Positions 1-4,543 of a stretch of DNA of 5,276 nucleotides are shown piece by piece (positions within the stretch are counted from its first letter, which is position 1; the number at the start of each line of letters is the position of its first letter). Location: positions 1-5,276 of the forward strand of contig JALOPK010000254.1 in assembly GCA_025453925.1 (NCBI GenBank), in the 5' to 3' direction. The position numbers and the translations under genes were made by a program. The notes beneath the pieces are model-generated. The model was not told the DNA's origin, made no database searches, and worked only from the letters and a program-made list of their open reading frames with translations. Source of the DNA: Candidatus Eiseniibacteriota bacterium. GTDB taxonomy: Bacteria > JAFGKV01.

Positions 1-87
1 TCTCCCTTCTCCCGGAGGCTTGATAGACAGAGCGGCGGCAGCAAGAAACACGGCGAGGGCCTCGATGGGAAGCCCCCGCCGCGGCAT
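1..87 (-). CDS. 5' end of a probable exported protein (partial, runs off left edge)
   Basis: An open frame of 29 codons begins at the ATG at 87 and stays open to the window edge. Its start reads MPRRGLPIEALAVFLAAAA, a short basic segment followed by a hydrophobic stretch, as in a Sec signal peptide. It starts 17 nt after the stop of the PilX-like gene and continues the same-strand cluster, so it is probably the fifth gene of the operon. Many minor-pilin clusters carry a large PilY1/PilC-type adhesin at this position, but no PilY1 domain is visible, so that identity is only a guess from context. The Shine-Dalgarno signal is weak (TGAG just before the ATG). A competing ATG at 92, in another frame, is also open to the edge and gives a less signal-like, Pro/Cys/Leu-rich product. 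Confidence 0.5.
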   Translation of the reverse strand, partial: MPRRGLPIEALAVFLAAAALSIKPPGEGR

Positions 88-104
88 CTCATGTCAGGGG
101 CGGT

Positions 105-1508
105 CTACAGCACCTCCTGCCAGTTCTCCCGGGTTGCCTGCCACTGGACCGTGCCGTTTTCACGGCGCAGGTCGGGGAAGCACGGGGGAGGATCGGCGCA
201 GCCTCGATCGTCGAGGGTCCAGTCCGTCCCGTAGCCATGCTGGTAGTCGCTGCTTTCCGTGGCATGGAGCTGACCCTGCATGATGCCGCCGTAGATCATC
301 ATGATGCCTTCGCGCTCGCGGCTCGTGGCCTTTTCGACCCGGATACTCGCATTGCAGTGGGTCCCCACGTAGAACCCGAAGATCTGCCGGTCGCCCTCCA
401 CTCCCGGTTTCTGCGGGAAGAATAGGTCGCCGTCGGCACCGGTCTTCCAGCCTCCCATGAGGCCCAGACGGTCGTCGCTGGAAGGATCCAGGCGCGGGTC
501 ACTGGCGTAGAGGATGTCGCCGATGACCTTGATCTCCTGCCCTGCCATGATGGTGAGCCGCCCGTTGAGCGTTCCCTGCAAGTAGACATCACCCTTGTTT
601 CCAGTAGCGTTTATCGCGACGACGCAGTTGGTCGTAATCGGCCTGATCACTCCGTTCGGCGCGGTGTTCCACGGCGCTATGAGGCCGCCCGGCTGGTAGA
701 TGCGCATGGTGCCGTCTGCGATGAGCGTAATGTAGGTGCCGTTGCCGTTGCCGGGGAGCATGTACCCGCTGGCGGTCGCGCACGTAGCGGTCGGATCGGT
801 ATCCACCGTGCAGTCGATTTCCGCGACGTTCAACTGGTAGCCCTCGTAGAACGTCCCGTATCCGGGCGGACAGCCGCCGCCCTGGTCGAGCCCGGAGCAC
901 TGGAACCGGTCCGGCGTGACCGTGACCTTGCCGTAGAAGCGCGGCCCCCGCGGAGGATACCTATCGCTGTTGGTGATCTTCGGCGTCTTGTTGAAGTGGA
1001 CACGGCCGGTCGTCACGTCGAAGTCTCCGTACCATGCGTTGATGGCGCAGCATCCGGTCACCAGCATGCAGGCCGGTGACTCCTTCCGCAACACCACATC
1101 CAGCTCCGTGGTCGTCACGTTGGACCGGCCGCCTGCCTGGCGGGTGCAGGCCGAACGAACCTTGTACCCCCAGCCCTGGTATTGATTGGAGCAGTTGTTG
1201 GAGTCGGCATACACGATGGAAACGTTGGCGCTCGCCCCGTCGGGGTACGAGTAGGTCCCCAGGGTGTAGGCACCCGCATTGGCGCAGGGGGGCGGATCCT
1301 GGGCCTGCAGCCACTGGTAGCCCCAGGCGATACCGCCGTCGGAGCACTGCACCCCGGCCGTGGCTTCGATTTCGTTGAACGACATCTGGTGCTCGGTGAT
1401 CGAACCGACGATGAACCCGGCGGCGAGGACGCCGAGGATCAAGAGGGAGAACACCGCGACGATCAGCACGACGCCCCGGCGAGGGCTCATGCGCACAAAC
1501 GCGTGCAT
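105..1508 (-). CDS. PilX-like type IV pilus minor pilin, large and cysteine-rich
   Basis: A protein of 467 aa that begins like PilX/GspK-class pseudopilins. A basic leader ends in SPRRG, followed by a hydrophobic helix at about residues 13-35 and then the amphipathic helix ITEHQMSFNEIEATAG. The residue at mature position +5 is Val rather than Glu, which is usual for the PilX/GspK tip subunit. The other three pilins in this operon keep Glu+5. The remainder is a predicted extracellular region with 15 cysteines, including a CC pair near residue 154. Around residues 304-353 the pattern GDVYLQGTLNGRL...DRLGLMGG resembles the C-terminal beta-rich region of large PilX/DUF4900-type proteins; I recognise this by eye only. 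The start at 1508 is chosen because AGGAG (1516-1520) lies 7 nt upstream; the ATG at 1514 is only 1 nt from it. Probable role: pilus-tip or priming-complex subunit inserted in the inner membrane before assembly. It is far longer than classical PilX (about 170-200 aa). Confidence 0.82.
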   Translation of the reverse strand: MHAFVRMSPRRGVVLIVAVFSLLILGVLAAGFIVGSITEHQMSFNEIEATAGVQCSDGGIAWGYQWLQAQDPPPCANAGAYTLGTYSYPDGASANVSIVYADSNNCSNQYQGWGYKVRSACTRQAGGRSNVTTTELDVVLRKESPACMLVTGCCAINAWYGDFDVTTGRVHFNKTPKITNSDRYPPRGPRFYGKVTVTPDRFQCSGLDQGGGCPPGYGTFYEGYQLNVAEIDCTVDTDPTATCATASGYMLPGNGNGTYITLIADGTMRIYQPGGLIAPWNTAPNGVIRPITTNCVVAINATGNKGDVYLQGTLNGRLTIMAGQEIKVIGDILYASDPRLDPSSDDRLGLMGGWKTGADGDLFFPQKPGVEGDRQIFGFYVGTHCNASIRVEKATSREREGIMMIYGGIMQGQLHATESSDYQHGYGTDWTLDDRGCADPPPCFPDLRRENGTVQWQATRENWQEVL

Positions 1509-1524
1509 GGTCATGCTCCTTTCA

Positions 1525-2031
1525 TTAGATGTTGCGGGGAGCGACGGCGCCAGACACCGTGAACGTGTCGCTCTCGTCCGGCAACATCACCGAGACAGTG
1601 ACGAGAATGCGCTTGACCAGTTGGTCATTGGCTATCGTGATGGGCGGCGAGACCACGTTGCCTTCAAGGTTCAGATACGTGAAACCAAGGTCAACCGCCC
1701 GTTCGGTCACTTCCTGCATGCCGCTGCCGCCTGCCTCCCGACGGAGTGAGCGGCCGTGCAGAGCATACTTGTAGGTCTGGGAGACGCCTGAGATCCGCGC
1801 GAGAAACAGGATCGAATCGGCTTGTCCGCTCTGTATGGACGAGCAGTGCCGCAATTCCCTTGAGAGTATGTCAAAGGAGGCCCGGGCATCGTGGATCATG
1901 TCGGCGCGGGCCTGGAGGGGGCCGGACAGGCTGAGGTGCCCGCGGAACACCATGAAGAGGGCAGCGCTCACGATGCCGAAGATCGTGAGCGCGACGATCA
2001 TCTCGACCAGGGTCAGTCCGCGTCGACGCAT
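1525..2031 (-). CDS. PilW/GspJ-like prepilin-type N-methylation protein
   Basis: A protein of 168 aa with a very short class III leader. MRRRG is followed by LTLVEMIVALTIFGIVSA, so the prepilin peptidase PilD would cut after Gly5 and methylate Leu+1, and Glu is at mature position +5. A hydrophobic helix spans about residues 6-28. The helix continues as ARADMIHDARASFDILSREL, matching the PilW/GspJ pattern of a long N-terminal helix running into an arginine/leucine-rich stretch. The C-terminus has alternating hydrophobic strands (RILVTVSVMLPDES). It is short for PilW and nearer GspJ size, so the exact subfamily is open. GGAGG directly follows the upstream stop codon, with 10 nt between that stop and this ATG, consistent with translational coupling. 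It would be a minor subunit of the pilus or pseudopilus tip complex in the inner membrane. Confidence 0.87.
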   Translation of the reverse strand: MRRRGLTLVEMIVALTIFGIVSAALFMVFRGHLSLSGPLQARADMIHDARASFDILSRELRHCSSIQSGQADSILFLARISGVSQTYKYALHGRSLRREAGGSGMQEVTERAVDLGFTYLNLEGNVVSPPITIANDQLVKRILVTVSVMLPDESDTFTVSGAVAPRNI

Positions 2032-2041
2032 GTCAGCCTCC

Positions 2042-2407
2042 TCACAACTCGGCCGCGATGACCGTGGACATCGCGATTGAGTACGGCCGCCCCTGCCAGT
2101 TCCATCTGACGGTCACCACCGCGCGACGGGTTTCGGCAATGGGACCCGCGCTGATCGTCCACGTGAGGGTGTAACGGCCCGTCACGCGGGATCCCGATGA
2201 GGGGGGAAACGGCGCCGCATTGAGCGCCTCCAAGTGCTGTTCCGCCAACACCGAAGCTTCGGTCTGGAACTCGCTCGCGATGAGCAACGTGGTGCCCATC
2301 GGCCACTGGCTCACCACGCCCAGCATGCCCACCATGAGCAGCACCATGGCCACCATGACTTCCACGAGCGACATGCCGTGGGATCGAGTACGACTGGTTC
2401 CGGTCAT
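2042..2407 (-). CDS. PilV/GspI-like prepilin-type N-methylation protein
   Basis: A protein of 121 aa. The leader MTGTSRTRSHG is followed by MSLVEVMVAMVLLMVGMLGV, a canonical class III signal with Glu at +5 and a hydrophobic helix at about residues 12-32. The Met-rich segment ending LMVGMLGV is typical of PilV/GspI. The helix continues through TEASVLAEQHLEALNA, and the C-terminal half forms short strands (RYTLTWTISAGP, RAVVTVRWNWQG), as in PilV-like minor pilins. The start at 2407 is preferred over the upstream in-frame codon at 2452 because GAGGTGAG ends 4 nt before it and the 2452 start would overlap the preceding gene. The upstream stop lies 10 nt before this ATG. Predicted role: processed by prepilin peptidase and inserted into the inner membrane as part of the minor-pilin initiation complex with its three neighbours. 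Confidence 0.88.
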   Translation of the reverse strand: MTGTSRTRSHGMSLVEVMVAMVLLMVGMLGVVSQWPMGTTLLIASEFQTEASVLAEQHLEALNAAPFPPSSGSRVTGRYTLTWTISAGPIAETRRAVVTVRWNWQGRPYSIAMSTVIAAEL

Positions 2408-2417
2408 CAGGCTCACC

Positions 2418-2843
2418 TCACGGATTCTGGATGCGGACGCGGCCGACCGCATTGACGATCACCTGCTTGCTGCGGGCGGCATCGCCAACGGTGATAGTTG
2501 CCCCCACGGCGGTGCCGCGGGCCTGGAAGGTCGGGTTGTTCGTCGAAGCCAAGACGGAGGCACCGCCGGACAGACCGAAAATGTAGAGGGTGTCACCGCT
2601 GGCCTGGCTCACCACGAGCACTTTGGTCGGGTTGGCGTCGGCGATCACCTGGGTGGTGTGACGGGTCGTGATCGCCATTTGCCGGGCGAACCGCAGCGCG
2701 CTCGCCACCTGCTTGGAGGCCGTGTCAACGCTTCCGGACGAAAGTGTTGAGAGAAATCGCGGCGCTACGGTCACAACGAGAATGATGACGATCACGATCA
2801 CGATGGACAGCTCGATCATCGTGAAGCCTTTGCGCCATCGCAT
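2418..2843 (-). CDS. GspH/FimT-like prepilin-type N-methylation protein
   Basis: A protein of 141 aa with the leader MRWRKG followed by FTMIELSIVIVIVIILVVTV. This is a textbook prepilin peptidase site with Phe+1 and Glu+5, and a hydrophobic helix at about residues 7-28. The segment VDTASKQVASALRFARQMAITTRH fits the GspH/FimT signature, in which the N-terminal helix ends in an LxxALxxARxxAI-like run. The rest is predicted beta-strand (TQVIADANPTKVLVV, KQVIVNAVGRVRI) and ends near the classic GspH position with a G-R-V-R-I strand. The start at 2843 is chosen because the leader has the right length and a GGTGG-containing purine-rich stretch lies just upstream; the in-frame ATG at 2891 would add 16 unlikely residues and lacks a Shine-Dalgarno signal. 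It is the first gene of the operon and lies about 84 nt downstream of the predicted sigma-54 transcription start. Confidence 0.88.
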   Translation of the reverse strand: MRWRKGFTMIELSIVIVIVIILVVTVAPRFLSTLSSGSVDTASKQVASALRFARQMAITTRHTTQVIADANPTKVLVVSQASGDTLYIFGLSGGASVLASTNNPTFQARGTAVGATITVGDAARSKQVIVNAVGRVRIQNP

Positions 2844-2868
2844 AGAGTCCACCGCCTTTCCGGTGCAA

Positions 2869-2883
2869 CGGGCGCGACGCCCG
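2869..2883. repeat. Small perfect hairpin in the pilin operon leader
   Basis: CGGGCG and CGCCCG form a 6-bp perfect stem around a 3-nt loop (CGA). It lies about 26 nt upstream of the first pilin start codon, between the predicted transcription start and the ribosome binding site. A weaker dyad, CGGCA-TG-TGCCG, sits just beyond it at 2886-2897. The two may shape the 5' leader of the mRNA. No function is shown by sequence alone, and short dyads are common in GC-rich DNA. Confidence 0.35.
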
Positions 2884-2937
2884 ATCGGCATGTGCCGCTT
2901 TCATCGTGTACGTGCATATGTTCCCCGGCATGTGTCC

Positions 2938-2953
2938 AGCAAGTGGCGTGCCA
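2938..2953 (-). promoter_or_regulatory. Sigma-54 (RpoN) -24/-12 promoter for the pilin operon
   Basis: Read on the minus strand this is TGGCACG-CCAC-TTGCT, which matches the RpoN consensus TGGCACG-N4-TTGCW at every defined position. The invariant GG (2952-2951) and GC (2940-2939) are separated by exactly 10 nt. The expected start point is near 2927, leaving a leader of about 84 nt before the first pilin gene, with the promoter pointing into the operon. Sigma-54 promoters need an NtrC-type activator bound upstream, and type IV pilus genes are known RpoN/PilR targets in several bacteria. Part of the motif also forms a small dyad (GTGGC-GT-GCCAC), which probably follows from the consensus. Confidence 0.8.
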
Positions 2954-2960
2954 CGGGAAG

Positions 2961-2999
2961 AACGGCATGGCCCCGAGTCGGCAAGGGGGCAATGCCGTT
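2961..2999 (-). terminator. Terminator-like hairpin just upstream of the sigma-54 promoter
   Basis: AACGGCAT (2961-2968) pairs with ATGCCGTT (2992-2999), and GCCCC (2970-2974) pairs with GGGGC (2986-2990). The two stems are separated by one mismatch and close an 11-nt loop. On the minus strand the stem is followed by CTTCCC, so the T tract is poor. The hairpin starts 8 nt beyond the -24 element and could stop read-through from rsgA or insulate the promoter. It could also be an enhancer-region structure. Termination is inferred, not shown. Confidence 0.45.
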
Positions 3000-3094
3000 G
3001 TCGCGCAAAGATGACGGGGCGGCCGCGGCTCAGGCTGCATGCCGCTGCCGGGACCCCGGCCGTGAAACCGCATTCCGGAGGGTGAAGGGACTTT

Positions 3095-3142
3095 CACGTC
3101 TTGTCTTCGGGCGGAAGCCGACATGCCCCCGGCTTCGACGTG
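3095..3142 (-). repeat. Extended bulged hairpin in the rsgA-pilin intergenic region
   Basis: CACGTC (3095-3100) pairs with GACGTG (3137-3142), and GAAGCCG (3114-3120) pairs with CGGCTTC (3130-3136). On one side the two arms are contiguous (3130-3142); on the other they are separated by 13 nt, giving a 13-bp stem with a one-sided bulge and a 9-nt loop. The CACG part of the outer arm also belongs to a different dyad, CGTGAAA (3061-3067) with TTTCACG (3092-3098), so the two folds exclude each other. No known riboswitch class was recognised. Confidence 0.4.
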
Positions 3143-3160
3143 CCGCATGTGGTTCTCTTG

Positions 3161-3196
3161 ATATAGGACATGTCCAATATAAGACACGTCCTATAT
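3161..3196. promoter_or_regulatory. Tandem palindromic operator-like element (two 16-bp boxes)
   Basis: Two adjacent 16-bp boxes, ATATAGGACATGTCCA (3161-3176) and ATATAAGACACGTCCT (3177-3192), match at 13 of 16 positions and are followed by a closing ATAT. The core of the first box, GGACATGTCC, is a perfect palindrome; the core of the second is nearly one. The whole element is also an inverted repeat with 14-nt arms (3161-3174 and 3183-3196), one mismatch and an 8-nt spacer. It is strikingly A/T-rich for this GC-rich DNA. This is the form expected of a binding site for two cooperating dimers. It lies about 250 bp upstream of the predicted sigma-54 start, so it could be an enhancer site. The TGTC/GACA half-sites are reminiscent of PilR sites, but the assignment is speculative. 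Confidence 0.6.
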
Positions 3197-3200
3197 GCCT

Positions 3201-3235
3201 CCCCCGCGGGAGGGACACGTTCCATCGCGTCCGCC
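3201..3235. repeat. 35-bp dispersed hairpin repeat, copy 1
   Basis: This copy matches the copy at 4475-4509 at 32 of 35 positions and has the same orientation. Its core is GGACACG-TTCCAT-CGCGTCC (3213-3232), a 7-bp stem with one position that pairs only as G-U in minus-strand RNA. Its left part also joins a second dyad, CCTCCC-CCGC-GGGAGG (3198-3213). It lies about 70 nt downstream of the rsgA stop codon and directly abuts the tandem palindrome. It may be a REP-like element or a 3'-end structure. Confidence 0.65.
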
Positions 3236-3301
3236 CTTCTGACACCCTCGGCCACGGTCGCGCATCGCGGATCGACAACCTGCGGATGCCCCTCCCCCGG
3301 C

Positions 3302-4198
3302 TCAGCCCCTATTGTCGGAGGATGCCTCGCCCGCGAGAGTGAAGAAACTCGCATACCGGTGGGGCGCGACCGAACCCGCTTCCACGGCTGCCTTCACACC
3401 GCATCCTGGCTCCTGCACGTGGCGACAATCGCCGAATCGACACCGTTCCCGCAGCCTGCGGAATTCGGGAAACAGCTCGGCCAGCTCAGCCGCGGAGGAC
3501 GGCGGCGTTCCCAGCCAGCCGAGGCCCGGGGTATCAACCAGGTGCCCACCTCCCTCCAGCGGCAGCATCCGGCTCGATGTCGTCGTGTGCCGGCCGCGCT
3601 GGATCTTGGCGCTGATCTCCCGCACCTGCTGGGCATGGGAACCGAGGATCGCATTCACCAGCGACGATTTGCCCGCCCCCGAGGGACCCACCATGGCGGT
3701 GACGCGCCCGCGCAAGGCCGCGTGGAGATCCTCCATCCCCTGGCCCGTCAACGCGCTCGTGACCACCAGAGGATAGCCAATGCCCGGGTAGACGGCCAGC
3801 TCGGGCGGAGGCGACGGCACCAGATCGATCTTGTTGAGGCACACCGTGCATCGTAGATGCCCCCTCTCCCCCACGACCAGAAACCGGTCCAGCATCGAGA
3901 GCGAGGGCGCGGGCGCCGCCGCGCTGATCACGACAACGAGGAGTTCAAGGTTCGCCACGACAGGGATCGGTGCGCCACGGTAGCCGGTCCGCGTGAACAC
4001 GTTCGTTCGCGGTTCGATACCGACGATGGCAGTCCCGCGGCTGGTGCTCCGCAACTGGACGAGATCTCCCGCCACGGGCATCTCCCGGGTGCCGCGGATC
4101 TTCATGCGGCCGGCAGGAGTTGCGCGGAGGAGATTCCCGCCGTCCGCCTCCACCAGCAGTTCCCGTCCCAGGACGCACACCACGCGGCCGGTGCTCAC
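3302..4198 (-). CDS. rsgA: Ribosome small subunit-dependent GTPase A
   Basis: A protein of 298 aa of the RsgA/YjeQ family, a circularly permuted GTPase that acts late in 30S subunit maturation. An N-terminal OB-fold region covers about residues 1-75. The GTPase motifs follow in permuted order: G4 NKID (122-125), G5 SAL (148-150), G1 GPSGAGKSS (171-179), a threonine-rich G2 (GRHTTTSS, near 202-209) and G3 DTPG (222-225). The C-terminal zinc site C-x4-C-x-H-x5-C is intact (Cys253, Cys258, His260, Cys266). The length is normal for the short form of the family. Start: GGAGG at 4207-4211 is 8 nt from the GTG at 4198 but only 2 nt from the ATG at 4204, so the GTG is preferred; a GTG at 4246 would add 16 Pro-rich residues and looks too early. 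The gene appears monocistronic in this window, divergent from the tRNA gene. Confidence 0.95.
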   Translation of the reverse strand: MSTGRVVCVLGRELLVEADGGNLLRATPAGRMKIRGTREMPVAGDLVQLRSTSRGTAIVGIEPRTNVFTRTGYRGAPIPVVANLELLVVVISAAAPAPSLSMLDRFLVVGERGHLRCTVCLNKIDLVPSPPPELAVYPGIGYPLVVTSALTGQGMEDLHAALRGRVTAMVGPSGAGKSSLVNAILGSHAQQVREISAKIQRGRHTTTSSRMLPLEGGGHLVDTPGLGWLGTPPSSAAELAELFPEFRRLRERCRFGDCRHVQEPGCGVKAAVEAGSVAPHRYASFFTLAGEASSDNRG

Positions 4199-4206
4199 CG
4201 GCATGC

Positions 4207-4211
4207 CCTCC
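4207..4211 (-). promoter_or_regulatory. Ribosome binding site that selects the rsgA start
   Basis: A perfect GGAGG core on the minus strand. It sits 8 nt before the GTG at 4198 and 2 nt before the ATG at 4204, so normal spacing favours the GTG. The two starts differ by only two codons. Confidence 0.6.
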
Positions 4212-4254
4212 GCACCGGAACATCCAGGCGATGGCGGGGGCGACACCCCCCCCG

Positions 4255-4283
4255 TTGACCCGCGGGCATCAGGGACGTACTTT
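4255..4283 (+). promoter_or_regulatory. Candidate sigma-70 promoter of the tRNA gene
   Basis: TTGACC (4255-4260) matches the -35 consensus at five of six positions. A 17-nt spacer separates it from TACTTT (4278-4283), which matches the -10 consensus at only three of six positions. Transcription would begin near 4290, about 40 nt before the mature tRNA. A perfect 12-bp palindrome, GTGATGCATCAC (4287-4298), covers the expected start point. An 8-C run (4246-4253) lies immediately upstream of the -35 element. Confidence 0.5.
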
Positions 4284-4328
4284 GATGTGATGCATCACTG
4301 GCATGCACGGCCGGTGATGGCGGACCGT

Positions 4329-4404
4329 GGCGGCGTAGCTCAGCTGGTAGAGCAGCGGAATCATAATCCGTAGGTCCGGGGTCCGAATCCCTGCGCCGCT
4401 ACCA
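4329..4404 (+). tRNA. tRNA-Met (CAU), elongator type
   Basis: A 76-nt cloverleaf with encoded CCA. The acceptor GGCGGCG (4329-4335) pairs with CGCCGCT (4394-4400), with a G-U at the first pair. The D arm is GCTC/GAGC with an 8-nt loop containing GG. The anticodon stem is GCGGA/TCCGT around loop ATCATAA, with anticodon CAT at 4362-4364. The variable loop is 5 nt, the T stem is CGGGG/CCCTG and the discriminator is A. The G1-U72 pair, rather than the unpaired C1-A72 of bacterial initiators, favours elongator Met; CAU-reading tRNA-Ile2 is a less likely alternative. The T loop reads TCCGAAT, so position 55 is C instead of the near-universal U. Confidence 0.95.
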
Positions 4405-4406
4405 AG

Positions 4407-4437
4407 AAGAGGCGGGGAAATGATTCCCCGCCTCTTT
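4407..4437 (+). terminator. Intrinsic terminator after the tRNA gene
   Basis: AAGAGGCGGGGAA (4407-4419) and TTCCCCGCCTCTT (4424-4436) form a perfect 13-bp stem around a 4-nt loop (ATGA), starting 2 nt after the CCA end and running into TTTGCATTTCTG. It serves the tRNA transcript. As a near-symmetrical stem it may also stop minus-strand transcription from the SGNH gene, although the tail on that side is poor in T. Confidence 0.88.
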
Positions 4438-4474
4438 GCATTTCTGTAGGGAAGATGCGGTCTCACCACCCGCG

Positions 4475-4509
4475 CCCCCGCTCGAGGGACACGTTCCATC
4501 GTGTCCGCC
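4475..4509. repeat. 35-bp dispersed hairpin repeat, copy 2
   Basis: Matches the copy at 3201-3235 at 32 of 35 positions and has the same orientation. Its core GGACACG-TTCCAT-CGTGTCC (4487-4506) forms a perfect 7-bp stem with a 6-nt loop. It lies about 37 nt after the stop of the SGNH gene, so both copies follow the 3' end of a minus-strand gene. The base change relative to copy 1 falls in the stem and keeps it pairable in minus-strand RNA, as expected if the structure matters. Confidence 0.65.
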
Positions 4510-4543
4510 GTCTGCGGAGATTGAAAGGATGCCCGGCCCTCCT

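Noticed and set aside
2816-3187. Minus-strand open frames in the intergenic region (2816-3187, 3030-3278, 3094-3354)
   Set aside because: They overlap the rsgA end, the dyads or the sigma-54 promoter and conflict with each other. Their products are Arg/Pro/His-rich with no domain, so they look like GC-frame shadows.
3161-3196. Sigma-70 promoter inside the ATATA-rich tandem palindrome
   Set aside because: The TATATT and TATATC strings could pass for -10 boxes on the minus strand, but no acceptable -35 element lies 16-18 nt upstream of either.
3161-3235. CRISPR repeats or an insertion-sequence end
   Set aside because: There are only two adjacent boxes without spacers, and there is no transposase frame or target-site duplication in the window.
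2844-3301. c-di-GMP (GEMM), cobalamin or other known riboswitch
   Set aside because: I looked for conserved core strings of these classes on both strands and found none; only hairpins without a class signature remain.
2668-3342. Long plus-strand open frame (224 codons) across the intergenic region
   Set aside because: It overlaps the first pilin gene in antisense and crosses the promoter and hairpins. It has no Shine-Dalgarno signal or recognisable domain, and long chance frames are common in GC-rich DNA.
3170-3856. Plus-strand open frame (228 codons) opposite rsgA
   Set aside because: Antisense shadow of a clearly functional gene, with no recognisable protein features.
4236-4250. GGGGG-CGACA-CCCCC hairpin upstream of the tRNA promoter
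   Set aside because: It is a simple-composition stem beside an 8-C run, too easily expected by chance to list as a feature.
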